A stretch of 64,000 nucleotides of DNA from Caloramator sp. E03. Its GTDB lineage: Bacteria; Bacillota; Clostridia; Clostridiales; Caloramatoraceae. Under the pieces are notes generated by a model that saw only the letters and a list, made by a program, of their open reading frames with translations, was not told the origin of the DNA and made no database searches. The stretch is from contig NZ_CP040093.1 of assembly GCF_006016075.1 (NCBI RefSeq), positions 248,001 through 312,000 of the forward strand, given 5' to 3'. The translations under genes and the position numbers were made by a program. Below, piece after piece: positions 44,021 through 53,191 of the stretch (the stretch's first letter is position 1; each line of letters starts with the position of its first letter).

Positions 44021-44644
44021 TCACCAAACATGTTTATTAGGCAAGTATGGTTCAATTATTATAGAACCATCTTTTATTTTAGCAATCTCAGGTACTATCG
44101 GCTTATCTTCATAGCTATCTGGAGATCTTGCAATTAAATCTGCTATTCTAAGTTGTGAAGGTAAAAGCTTATATGCTGCAACAATTGCCCTTTTATTGCC
44201 GTTGCATCCTGCATGTGCAATTCCCCTAAGTACCCCAAGTACTATTATGTTGCCTGTAGCGATTACTTCAGCCCCAGAATTAACATCTCCAATTATTACA
44301 ACATTTCCATTATAATCGATATGCTGTCCAGATCTTATTGTTGATTTATAAAATTTCGTCCTGCCTTCATATATACCTGAAAAAACTCTTTCATTCCCTT
44401 CAATTATTTTATCGGAATTATAACTTAATATATTTATATTAAACATTGTTTTTAATTGAGCTTTTAGTTCCTCGTAGTCTTTTAATACCTTACCCTTATC
44501 TACAATAAATATATCACTTCCAGCAAAAAAATCCTTTGCATTTTCAATTTTAAATTTCAGCTCTTTAATAACTTCATCATAGCTGCCTGAATTTATATAT
44601 ACTACAATCCCATTTTTATTACCTTTAATAGTTATATTGTCCAT
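44021..44644 (-). CDS. minC: Septum inhibitor MinC
   Basis: The product has 207 residues from ATG 44644 (MDNITIKGNKNGIVVYIN) with a GGAGG ribosome site. The N-terminal domain is about 100 residues and the C-terminal beta-helix has IRSGQHIDYNGNVVIIGDVN, GAEVIATGNIIVLGVLRG. It inhibits FtsZ assembly away from mid-cell together with MinD. Confidence 0.95.
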   Translation of the reverse strand: MDNITIKGNKNGIVVYINSGSYDEVIKELKFKIENAKDFFAGSDIFIVDKGKVLKDYEELKAQLKTMFNINILSYNSDKIIEGNERVFSGIYEGRTKFYKSTIRSGQHIDYNGNVVIIGDVNSGAEVIATGNIIVLGVLRGIAHAGCNGNKRAIVAAYKLLPSQLRIADLIARSPDSYEDKPIVPEIAKIKDGSIIIEPYLPNKHVW

Positions 44645-44784
44645 TGCAAACCTCCAGAGGCTATATATTTTTATATTCTTCAAATCATCCTTTTTTCCTT
44701 CTTTTTGTATCTTTTATGTCTACTATTTTATCATACAAATCATTATAAAAAAATATAATAATCAATAATTTTCGACAAAATGCA

Positions 44785-44816
44785 AAAGTCCATATACTGC
44801 TTCAGTATACGGACTT
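44785..44816 (-). terminator. Terminator after mrdA
   Basis: The stem aaagtccatatactg / cagtatacggacttt, with one G-T pair, lies about 40 bases past the mrdA stop and is followed on the minus strand by TTTTGCATTTTG. Confidence 0.8.
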
Positions 44817-44856
44817 TGAAAAAGGTATTCATCCTCTACTATAATATTTACTTTTG

Positions 44857-47253
44857 CTACTTAACTGTATCATTAAGCCCAAAATAAGCTTCATATATAG
44901 ATCTTGCAACCCCTGCAACATATCCACCATGGCCAGCATCATATATTACAACTGCAACAGCAATTTTGGGATTTTCAACAGGTGCAAATCCAACATACCA
45001 ACCATAAGCAGCTCTTCCAGCCTTTTTTTGAGCGTTACCCACAGATGCACTTCCTGTTTTACCAGCCGTAGGTATAGAAAAATTTGCAAAAGCAGAAGCA
45101 GCAGTACCACCTTCTTCAGTAACCTTAGCCATACCCAGCTTTACCGCCGCTAAATTATTAGGATTTAAATTAATCTTACTTATTACTTCTGGCTGAATAT
45201 CCATTTTTACCGAGCCATCAGAATTTAATACCTGTTTTATAAGATGTAGCTTATATCTTGTTCCTCCATTAGCAAGGGTTGATATATATCCAACCATCTG
45301 CAGTGGAGTAAGAAGCGTAGATCCTTGACCAATAGCAGCATTTAAAAGTTCCCCTCTGCTATTTGCTTTTGTTTCAAATGATTTTACCTGAAGCCTTATA
45401 AAATCTATCGCTTTCTTTCCCGAAGGAGTGTTTTTATTAATTTGTAGCTTTTCAAGCTGCGATTCGTCAAACTCACCATCCATAAGCATCTGCTCTATTA
45501 TCTTATATTCTTGCGTTCCCTTTGTTATAACAATTGAACCATATTTTTCAGTAGCAAGTTTTTCTATGATATTGTTCATAGCACTATTTATATTTTTAAT
45601 CTTATAATTGAAAGGACTACTTACATCCCCTGGTTTTTCATCGATTTCTATGCCTGTATATGGGAGTTCTCCTGTCTGTGGGTTTGATGCAAGCCCAAAT
45701 TTCCATGTCCAGTTAGCAAACTTCTCATATCCTAATCTGCTTCCAAGTTCAAAGAAAAAATAATTACAAGAAACCTGTAGCGCCCTTGAAACATCAACAG
45801 GTCCATGACTTCTATGTTGCTCATTCCATATCCAACAAGCTCTGTAGGAATCATACTGCCCTTTACATGTAATTATAGTTGAAGGAGTTATAACATTTTC
45901 TTCAAGCCCAGCTATAGCTGTTAAAGGTTTAAAAGTAGAACCTGGAGGACCTGACCCATAAGTTGCATAATTAAACATAGGTTTAGGCTTTAAATCATAT
46001 ATATCTTTATCATTAGGATCACCAAAAAGCTTTTTGACAATATTAGGATCCTTTATAGAACCTGTTTCAGCAAATAAATTAGGATTATAAACTGGATCCT
46101 CTGGACTGCTTCTTAAAGTTGTACTTGCAAGGGCAAGTATTTCACCAGTATTTACATCTACTACAACTGCAGCTCCTCTATTAGCATTAGGGTATGGCTC
46201 ATCAGTCTTAATCTCTCCTGTTGATATTTTTCTCATTGTATCTTGAAGTGCTTGTTCGGCAACTTTCTGAAGTTTTAAATCTATCGTTGTTTTAACGCTA
46301 TCACCTGATATAGGTTCGAGGGCTGCAATTTCTTTCATTATCCTCCCGTACTTATCAACTTGAACATACCTTACTCCCGGTTCTCCTCTTAAAGCAATAT
46401 TTAAATCTTTATTATTTTCAAGTGTTTTTTCAAGTCCAAGTTTACCAACCAGTTCCCTACTTATATCATATCCCAGACTTTTATAATAATCTGATTCGCT
46501 CTCATCAATTTTACCAAGATATCCAATAAAAGCCGCTCCAACTTCATTATTAGGATAATATCTCATAGGATCAACTTTGCATATTATCCCTGGTATATCT
46601 TTGTTTTTACTTTGTATTGTAAAAGCAGTTTTCCTGCTTACATTTTTTGCTATATATATAGTTTTATATTGTGAATAACCAACATCCTTTATAGATAATC
46701 TTAATGAAATTAGTTTTTGTATTTCATCAATATTAATATCTTTTCTTTCAGACAATCCAAATTCCTCTTCAAGTGCTAAAAAAGTCTCCTTTGCATCAAG
46801 GTCTTCATCTATTTTATATTTTTTCTTAAAATTCCTTTCAAGAGTTGCTTTTAATTTATCACTATTTGTGTTGAATTGGAAAAAATAATTATTTCCCTCT
46901 ACTTTGATAGGAAGGTTTTGGATATTTATTTTGTCTCCATCTCCATTATTATTTATTATTCTTATAACTTCGAGTAATATATTATTTATCTCATCATTTT
47001 TTTGTTTTTGATTTATATTAGCATATATAATATTAAAGCTTTGCCTATTTGTTGCAATCTTTACCCCGTTTCTGTCTAATATCTCACCCCTTGGTGCAAG
47101 TTCAAGTATCTCTTTTCCACCCATATCTTCAGCCACGCTTCTATAATAATCCCCTTTTATTATCTGAAGATATACTAATCTGGAAATAAGAAGGCTAAAT
47201 ATTATTGAAACAATTACAACATATACTGTTACTCTATCTGGTTTTTTTTCCAT
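44857..47253 (-). CDS. mrdA: Penicillin-binding protein 2
   Basis: The product has 798 residues. An N-terminal membrane segment (VTVYVVIVSIIFSLLISRL), a dimerisation domain (APRGEILDRNGVKIATNR) and a transpeptidase domain with SGPPGSTFKPLTA (S-x-x-K), SCN (QVSCNYFFFELG) and KTG (AGKTGSAS) are present. Insertions after the membrane segment and before the KTG motif make it longer than the Gram-negative form, as is usual in Clostridia. It links glycan strands with RodA for side-wall growth. Confidence 0.96.
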   Translation of the reverse strand: MEKKPDRVTVYVVIVSIIFSLLISRLVYLQIIKGDYYRSVAEDMGGKEILELAPRGEILDRNGVKIATNRQSFNIIYANINQKQKNDEINNILLEVIRIINNNGDGDKINIQNLPIKVEGNNYFFQFNTNSDKLKATLERNFKKKYKIDEDLDAKETFLALEEEFGLSERKDINIDEIQKLISLRLSIKDVGYSQYKTIYIAKNVSRKTAFTIQSKNKDIPGIICKVDPMRYYPNNEVGAAFIGYLGKIDESESDYYKSLGYDISRELVGKLGLEKTLENNKDLNIALRGEPGVRYVQVDKYGRIMKEIAALEPISGDSVKTTIDLKLQKVAEQALQDTMRKISTGEIKTDEPYPNANRGAAVVVDVNTGEILALASTTLRSSPEDPVYNPNLFAETGSIKDPNIVKKLFGDPNDKDIYDLKPKPMFNYATYGSGPPGSTFKPLTAIAGLEENVITPSTIITCKGQYDSYRACWIWNEQHRSHGPVDVSRALQVSCNYFFFELGSRLGYEKFANWTWKFGLASNPQTGELPYTGIEIDEKPGDVSSPFNYKIKNINSAMNNIIEKLATEKYGSIVITKGTQEYKIIEQMLMDGEFDESQLEKLQINKNTPSGKKAIDFIRLQVKSFETKANSRGELLNAAIGQGSTLLTPLQMVGYISTLANGGTRYKLHLIKQVLNSDGSVKMDIQPEVISKINLNPNNLAAVKLGMAKVTEEGGTAASAFANFSIPTAGKTGSASVGNAQKKAGRAAYGWYVGFAPVENPKIAVAVVIYDAGHGGYVAGVARSIYEAYFGLNDTVK

Positions 47254-47266
47254 TTTATCACCATTC

Positions 47267-47773
47267 CTAAAATTTCCATTCTTCTTGCATTACATCCTTA
47301 AGACATATATTTTTAGTAATTCTATATAAAAATATGCTTACAATCGAATTATAAACAGACTCCAAAAAAATGAGCTGGGAAACATGAACTTTAAAATCAA
47401 ATTTAATTGATGCAATGTAGAAATATGAATAGTAAAGAATTGTTTTTAATATAGTAAAAACAAAAGTAAAAAAAACAGGTATTATTAGAGAATCCCTATA
47501 TATTCGTTTCTGCAGCTTTGCTAAAAGAAAAGCAGTTATAATATATATAATACAATTTATTCCAAATACAAAAGGAAAAAAGCTATCTCTAATAATACCA
47601 CAAATCAATGCAAAAACAACACTCTCTAATTCATTTCTTAATAAAGAAAAACATATAATTAATACATATACAATGTCAAATTTTGCTCCAAATATATTGA
47701 TACTTGAAATCAAAGATTGTTGTATAACAATTGCAATTATGGCAATAAATATAATATAAGCATATTTTTTCAT
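47267..47773 (-). CDS. mreD: Rod-shape protein MreD
   Basis: The product has 168 residues from ATG 47773 (MKKYAYIIFIAIIAIVI) with GGAGAT upstream. About five membrane segments include FLLAKLQKRIYRDSLI and the family pattern FPFVFGINCIIYIITAFLL. It joins MreC and RodA in the elongation complex. It starts 10 bases after mreC. Confidence 0.92.
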   Translation of the reverse strand: MKKYAYIIFIAIIAIVIQQSLISSINIFGAKFDIVYVLIICFSLLRNELESVVFALICGIIRDSFFPFVFGINCIIYIITAFLLAKLQKRIYRDSLIIPVFFTFVFTILKTILYYSYFYIASIKFDFKVHVSQLIFLESVYNSIVSIFLYRITKNICLKDVMQEEWKF

Positions 47774-47783
47774 CTTTATCTCC

Positions 47784-48617
47784 TCATCTAATAACAACTA
47801 AAACCTTTTCAAGCCTTGAAAAATCAACAGCTGGCTTTATATAGGCCGCATTCATAAGGTTTGATTTTTCCTCTTCAACTTTTATTATTGTTCCTATTAA
47901 TATATCTGAAGGTATTAATACATCTTCATTGTTTATTATATTTGATGTTACAACTAAATCTCCAGGTTTTGCCTTAGTTTCAAGAGGAAGATAATCCATT
48001 TTGCAAATCTTATCCTTTAGAGAATTCCCTTCCCCAATTATCATTCCATCTTCACCAGTTGAAGATATTTTTCCTGGGATATTAGACTTCTCATCAAGTA
48101 TAGTAAGGACCTTTGATGTATTTTTATTAACTTCAATCACTTGTCCAACAAGTCCTTGCCCTGCAAATACATATTGGCCTTTTTTTATCCCATCATCTTC
48201 TCCTACATCTATAATAATAATATCAAACCAATTTTCTCCTACTTTTCCAATAACATTTGCGGATAAAAATTTAATATTCTTATAGGTATTCTTCAGGTTT
48301 AGCAAACTTACTAACTCCTGGTTTTCTCTTTTGTATCTTTCATATTCTATTAATTTTTGATTTAAATTTTGAACCTCAGTGTTTAACCTTATATTTTCCT
48401 TCCTTAAAGAAGATATTGAAAGTATATAATAAAACATATTATTTATCCTTTGCCCTGCAATATATATATACTTTTGTATAGGAGTAATTGTAGAAGTTAT
48501 TGCTCCCTGAATAATACCTGTATTATCCTTTTTATTTGCAGTTATACCAACAAAAATAGTAAAAGCAAGGCAAAGAACAAGTACTATTGTAAGTAACTTG
48601 TTCTTTAAAAAGTCCAT
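47784..48617 (-). CDS. mreC: Rod-shape protein MreC
   Basis: The product has 277 residues. A membrane segment (LTIVLVLCLAFTIFVGI) is followed by a coiled coil (residues about 65-105, LRKENIRLNTEVQNLNQKLI) and a beta-barrel domain (YVFAGQGLVGQVIEVNKNTS; KVLTILDEKSNIPG). It scaffolds the elongasome outside the membrane. Confidence 0.95.
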   Translation of the reverse strand: MDFLKNKLLTIVLVLCLAFTIFVGITANKKDNTGIIQGAITSTITPIQKYIYIAGQRINNMFYYILSISSLRKENIRLNTEVQNLNQKLIEYERYKRENQELVSLLNLKNTYKNIKFLSANVIGKVGENWFDIIIIDVGEDDGIKKGQYVFAGQGLVGQVIEVNKNTSKVLTILDEKSNIPGKISSTGEDGMIIGEGNSLKDKICKMDYLPLETKAKPGDLVVTSNIINNEDVLIPSDILIGTIIKVEEEKSNLMNAAYIKPAVDFSRLEKVLVVIR

Positions 48618-48631
48618 CTATATCCCTCTTT

Positions 48632-49663
48632 CTACCTTGATTTTCGTGATGAAGCATAAGCTCTTCCATATTTATTAATATGCTCAAGAGACTTTCCTGC
48701 TCCAAGTGCAACACAATCAAGAGGATTTTCTGCAATATGAACAGGCATGTGAGTTTCCCTATTTATAAGTTGATCAAGACCTTGAAGCAGTGCTCCTCCT
48801 CCTGTTATCATAATTCCCTTATCCATAATATCTGCTGCAAGCTCTGGAGGAGTCTTTTCAAGGGTAGACTTTATTGCATCTATTATTGCTGAAACTGGCT
48901 CTTTAATTGCCTCCCTTATCTCCTCTGATGTTATCGTTATAATTTTAGGAAGCCCAGTAACAAGGTCTCTCCCTTTTATTTCCATAGTCTTTTCTTCTTC
49001 TCTTGGAAAAGCTGAGCCTATTTCCATCTTTATCTGTTCTGCAGTTCTTTCACCTATCATAAGATTATATTCTTTTTTAACATAAGTAACAATTGACTGA
49101 TCAAGTTCATCTCCAGCTATTCTAAGCGATTTACTTGTTACTATTCCTCCGAGGGATATCACTGCAACCTCTGTTGTACCTCCACCAATATCAACAACCA
49201 TACTACCAGTTGGCTCACTTACTGGAAGTCCTGCACCTATTGCAGCAGCCATAGGTTCTTCCATAAGATACACTTCACTTGCTCCAGCTTGCTTTGTTGC
49301 CTCCTCAATTGCTCTTTTTTCAACTTCAGTTACTCCTGATGGAAAACATACAACTATTCTTGGTCTAACAAAAGTACTATTATTTGTAACCTTTTTTATA
49401 AACATCTTAAGCATAGTTTGAGTAATATCAAAATCAGCAATTACTCCATCCTTTAATGGACGTATCGCAACTATATTTCCTGGGGTTCTTCCAATCATTT
49501 CCTTAGCTTCATTTCCAACTGCTAGAACAGCTTTAGAATTATCATTTTTTATAGCAACAACAGAGGGCTCCCTAAGTATAATTCCTTTACCCTTTACATA
49601 TATTAGAGTATTTGCTGTACCTAAATCTATTCCCATATCCTTTGAAAATCCAAATAAAGCCAT
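48632..49663 (-). CDS. mreB: Rod-shape actin MreB
   Basis: The product has 343 residues. The actin-fold signatures are [53 protein letters not shown] and [15 protein letters not shown]. MreB filaments direct wall synthesis. The mreBCD and mrdA genes form one minus-strand block. Confidence 0.98.
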   Translation of the reverse strand: MALFGFSKDMGIDLGTANTLIYVKGKGIILREPSVVAIKNDNSKAVLAVGNEAKEMIGRTPGNIVAIRPLKDGVIADFDITQTMLKMFIKKVTNNSTFVRPRIVVCFPSGVTEVEKRAIEEATKQAGASEVYLMEEPMAAAIGAGLPVSEPTGSMVVDIGGGTTEVAVISLGGIVTSKSLRIAGDELDQSIVTYVKKEYNLMIGERTAEQIKMEIGSAFPREEEKTMEIKGRDLVTGLPKIITITSEEIREAIKEPVSAIIDAIKSTLEKTPPELAADIMDKGIMITGGGALLQGLDQLINRETHMPVHIAENPLDCVALGAGKSLEHINKYGRAYASSRKSR

Positions 49664-49701
49664 TTTATTTCTCCCTTCATTTTAGTATTGATAAATCTAT
49701 T

Positions 49702-50394
49702 TTAAAATATTATACCTTTTTCTTTTAAACTTATAAAGCAACCATCCCCTATAATTATGTGATCAAGAAGATCTATTCCTATTATTTTTCCAGCCTCAAC
49801 AAGCCTTTTTGTAATATTTATATCTTCCTGGCTTGGAGTTGGATCCCCAGAAGGATGGTTATGAATAGCAATAATCGATGCACTGCTTTTTTTAATTGCT
49901 TCATTGTATACTTCTCTTGGATGTACAATAGAAGAATTTAAATTGCCAATCGATAAATCTTTTACATCAATAACAACGTTTTTTGTATTTAGAAAAATAA
50001 CCTTAAAATGCTCTTTTTTATAGTATCTCATATCTTCCATAACTATTTCTGCAGCATCTTTAGGACTATTTATAGTTATTGTCCTATCACTACGATAGCT
50101 TCTTAATCTTTTTCCAAGCTCAATAGCTGCTTTAATCTGAGCAGCCTTTGCAGTTCCAATACCTTTTATTTTGCTAAGCTCTTGTACAGTACAATTTGAT
50201 AAAAATTCTAATCCTTTACCATAAGCAATCAACTTGTTAGAAAGACTTAATGCATTTTCAGCTTTTGTACCTGTTCTAATTATAATAGCCAAAAGCTCTG
50301 AATTAGATAAGGCTTCTGGACCAAACTTTATAAGTCTCTCTCGTGGTCTGTCCTGTATGGGTATATCCTTTATAGTTAATTCTGTTTTCTCCAT
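49702..50394 (-). CDS. radC: RadC family JAB-domain protein
   Basis: The product has 230 residues. The N-terminal helix-hairpin-helix-like part (IKDIPIQDRPRERLIKFG; ELSKIKGIGTAKAAQIKAA) is followed by the JAMM metal site (IAIHNHPSGDPTPSQEDI). Its substrate is unknown and its link to DNA repair is no longer accepted. It is encoded next to maf in many Firmicutes. Confidence 0.95.
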   Translation of the reverse strand: MEKTELTIKDIPIQDRPRERLIKFGPEALSNSELLAIIIRTGTKAENALSLSNKLIAYGKGLEFLSNCTVQELSKIKGIGTAKAAQIKAAIELGKRLRSYRSDRTITINSPKDAAEIVMEDMRYYKKEHFKVIFLNTKNVVIDVKDLSIGNLNSSIVHPREVYNEAIKKSSASIIAIHNHPSGDPTPSQEDINITKRLVEAGKIIGIDLLDHIIIGDGCFISLKEKGIIF

Positions 50395-50395
50395 A

Positions 50396-50986
50396 TCAAC
50401 TTTCTCCTGTTAAAAGATTTACCCCCATATTCCCTAATGCATTATATATTTTATTTATAGGAAAGCCAACCACATTAAAGTAGCAACCTTCTATTTTTTC
50501 AACAAATAAACTTCCAAATCTTTGTATACCATATGCACCAGCTTTATCAAAAGGTTCTCCTGTTTTAATATAATCCATAATCTCTTTATTAGTCAATGGT
50601 TTAAAATATACCAAAGTCTCTTCATAACTTTTGTATATGTCCTTATTCATTTTATCAATAATACATATACCTGTTATTACATTGTGAGAATTACCACTAA
50701 GAAAAGAAAGCATTTTATATGCATCCTTTTCATCTATTGGCTTTCCTAATATATTTCCATCTTTATATACAATTGTATCTGCACCAATTATAATGCAATC
50801 TCCATCAACCCTATCCGCAACAGCTGATGCTTTTTTCTCTGCAAGAGTACACGCCATTTCATAGGGTGACATATCATCTTCAATTTTTTCATCACATTCT
50901 GAAGACATAACTTCAAACTTGATATTGAATAAACTTAAAAGCTCAATTCTTCTTGGAGAGTTAGATGCAAGTATAATTCTTTTCAT
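50396..50986 (-). CDS. maf: Maf-type nucleoside triphosphate pyrophosphatase
   Basis: The product has 196 residues. ILASNSPRRIELLSLFNIKFE, IIGADTIVYKDGNILGKP, and SGNSHNVITGICI are the family signatures. Maf enzymes hydrolyse dTTP/UTP-type or modified nucleotides to clean the nucleotide pool. The stop lies one base before radC's start. Confidence 0.96.
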   Translation of the reverse strand: MKRIILASNSPRRIELLSLFNIKFEVMSSECDEKIEDDMSPYEMACTLAEKKASAVADRVDGDCIIIGADTIVYKDGNILGKPIDEKDAYKMLSFLSGNSHNVITGICIIDKMNKDIYKSYEETLVYFKPLTNKEIMDYIKTGEPFDKAGAYGIQRFGSLFVEKIEGCYFNVVGFPINKIYNALGNMGVNLLTGES

Positions 50987-50994
50987 AAAACCAC

Positions 50995-51255
50995 CTACAT
51001 TTTTTTATATATAAAAATTCCTAATATCATTCCAATAATTGATAATATATTTATATTAAAATTAATTCCAAAGGTTAAGGATAAAAGCTTTAAATTAAAA
51101 GTTATAGGCTTTGCCATCCCAATAGTTGAATAATGCCCTAAATAAGAAAGGCTTTTAAAGTTTCGTCCTATTATTTCTCCTAATGCACCTCCTGCAAGTC
51201 CAAAAAGCAATAATAAAAGTATAAGATAACCTACTCCCCTTAAAGATCTATTCAT
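50995..51255 (-). CDS. DUF4321 family membrane protein
   Basis: The product has 86 residues with two membrane segments (VGYLILLLLLFGLAGGALG and NILSIIGMILGIFIY). It matches DUF4321-type proteins found before maf and radC in Clostridia. The function is unknown. It starts the maf-radC transcript. Confidence 0.85.
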   Translation of the reverse strand: MNRSLRGVGYLILLLLLFGLAGGALGEIIGRNFKSLSYLGHYSTIGMAKPITFNLKLLSLTFGINFNINILSIIGMILGIFIYKKM

Positions 51256-51406
51256 ATTAAATCCCCTCTTATAATTATTGATTATTCTGTTGTTTTTTAA
51301 ACAGATTTTTTAATTTTTTCTACCTATAATAGTTTAGCATTTTACATTATTAAGAACAAGTCGCATAAAAGTCAATATATAAAATTAATATAATATTTAA
51401 AAATAA

Positions 51407-51426
51407 ACCAGGGAAAAATCCCTGGT
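51407..51426 (-). terminator. Terminator after hydA
   Basis: ACCAGGGA-TTTT-TCCCTGGT on the minus strand is followed by TTATTTTTAAA. It lies 7 bases past the hydA stop and ends the hydrogenase operon. Confidence 0.85.
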
Positions 51427-51433
51427 AACCAAT

Positions 51434-53179
51434 TTAATATTTTTCTCTTTTTACATAATGAGTATGCAGATATTTATGGCTTACTTCACTATTAGGTTCT
51501 TTTAAAAATTCCTCATAGAGCTTTTTAATATATGGGTTCTTATGAGACTTTCTTAATGGAAGATCCTTATCCTCTCTATATATTCCCTTTGCTCTTTCTA
51601 ATCTAACATCTATTTTTTCTCTCACCTTAGCATTAACTATTGGCTGTCCGCCTCCATTTACACAACCTCCAGGACATGCCATAACTTCAATGAAGTCAAA
51701 ATGCTTTTCACCGTTTTTAACCATTTCAAGAACTTTTCTTGCGTTAGAAAGTCCATGAGCAACAGCTGCATTTATCTTTCTTCCATCTGGGAGCTCAATA
51801 ACTGCTTCCTTTATATCTTCAAGCCCACGAACTGCTGTATAATCAACTGTTTCAAGCTCTTTGCCTGCAAGAAGTTCAAATATTGTTCTTAATGCTGCTT
51901 CAGCAACTCCTCCAGTTGCACCAAATATTACAGCAGCTCCAGTTGATTCTCCAAATGGATTATCAAATTCTTCATCAGATAGATTTACAAAATCAATTCC
52001 AGCTTCTTTTATCATCTGTGCAAGCTCTCTTGTTGTTAAAACATAATCAACATCTGAAAGTCCATCACAGGATAATTCTTCTCTTTGTTCTTCAAACTTC
52101 TTAGCAACGCAAGGCATTATTGATACAACAACTATATTTTTAGGATCTATTCCCATCTTTTGTGCAAAATAACTCTTTATTAATGCTCCTTCCATTTGAT
52201 GAGGAGACTTACATGTTGAAAGATTATCTATCATATCAGGATATTGGTGCTCTACAAACTTTACCCATCCTGGACAGCATGAAGTCATAAGTGGTAAGTT
52301 CTTTCCTGTATTTAATCTCTTTAAAAGCTCAGTACCCTCTTCCATAATAGTTAAATCTGCAGCAAAATCTGTATCAAATACTTTATCAAATCCAAGCTTT
52401 CTAAGTGCTGCTGCCATCTTTCCAGTTACTCTTGTCCCCATTGGAAGCCCAAACTCTTCTCCAATTGCAACTCTAACCGCAGGTGCTGTCTGAACAACAA
52501 CATATTTATCTTTATCATTTAAGGCCTTCCATACATCTTTTATATTTTCTTTTTCATGTAAGGCTCCAACTGGACACGCAATTATACATTGTCCACAATT
52601 TACACAAACAGTATCAGCTAATGGCCTACTATAGGCAGGGGTTACATTAGTTTCAAAACCTCTTCTTGCCCAGCCAATAGCATGTACGCTTTGAATGTTT
52701 CCACATGTACTTATACATCTTCCACAAAGTACACATTTTTCCTGATCTCTTACAACTGAAGTCGAAGAGTAATCAGCTATACCCTTTGTTCTTTCTCCTT
52801 CATATTCAACGTCTCTTATATTAAGTTCTTTTGCAAGCCTTTGAAGTTCACAGTTTTCACTTCTTATACAAGTTGTACATTCTCTCTTATGATTTGACAA
52901 AAGAAGTTTTATAACTGTTTTTCTTGCTTCCCTAACCTTTGGAGTATTTGTTTTAACGTCCATATTATTCTCAGCAACAAGAGCACAAGATGCTATAAGT
53001 CTTGGTCCTACTTCTACTAAACATGCACGGCAGGAAGCAGGATTATTTACATCCTTAAGATAACAAAGAGTTGGTATTTCTATTCCTATTTTTCTTGCAG
53101 CTTCAAGAACCGTTGTACCTTTTGGAACTTCAAGTTCAATCCCATCTATTTTAAACTTAACCATTTCCATATCATTCAC
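51434..53179 (-). CDS. hydA: [FeFe]-hydrogenase catalytic subunit, NADH-linked
   Basis: The product has 581 residues. An N-terminal [2Fe-2S] domain (CYLKDVNNPASCRACLVEV) and a His-Cys3 cluster (HKRECTTCIRSENC) are followed by two [4Fe-4S] motifs (CVLCGRCISTC; CVNCGQCIIACP) and the H-cluster L1-L3 motifs TSCCPGW, MPCVAKKFE and MACPGGCVNGGGQP. It makes or uses H2. With the following NuoF-like and NuoE-like subunits it forms an electron-bifurcating enzyme. It is the last gene of the operon. Confidence 0.97.
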   Translation of the reverse strand: MNDMEMVKFKIDGIELEVPKGTTVLEAARKIGIEIPTLCYLKDVNNPASCRACLVEVGPRLIASCALVAENNMDVKTNTPKVREARKTVIKLLLSNHKRECTTCIRSENCELQRLAKELNIRDVEYEGERTKGIADYSSTSVVRDQEKCVLCGRCISTCGNIQSVHAIGWARRGFETNVTPAYSRPLADTVCVNCGQCIIACPVGALHEKENIKDVWKALNDKDKYVVVQTAPAVRVAIGEEFGLPMGTRVTGKMAAALRKLGFDKVFDTDFAADLTIMEEGTELLKRLNTGKNLPLMTSCCPGWVKFVEHQYPDMIDNLSTCKSPHQMEGALIKSYFAQKMGIDPKNIVVVSIMPCVAKKFEEQREELSCDGLSDVDYVLTTRELAQMIKEAGIDFVNLSDEEFDNPFGESTGAAVIFGATGGVAEAALRTIFELLAGKELETVDYTAVRGLEDIKEAVIELPDGRKINAAVAHGLSNARKVLEMVKNGEKHFDFIEVMACPGGCVNGGGQPIVNAKVREKIDVRLERAKGIYREDKDLPLRKSHKNPYIKKLYEEFLKEPNSEVSHKYLHTHYVKREKY

Positions 53180-53191
53180 CTCTTATGCTTC

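Noticed and set aside
51861-52104. Overlapping plus-strand open frames in hydA
   Set aside because: They are low-complexity shadows of the hydrogenase gene with no ribosome sites.
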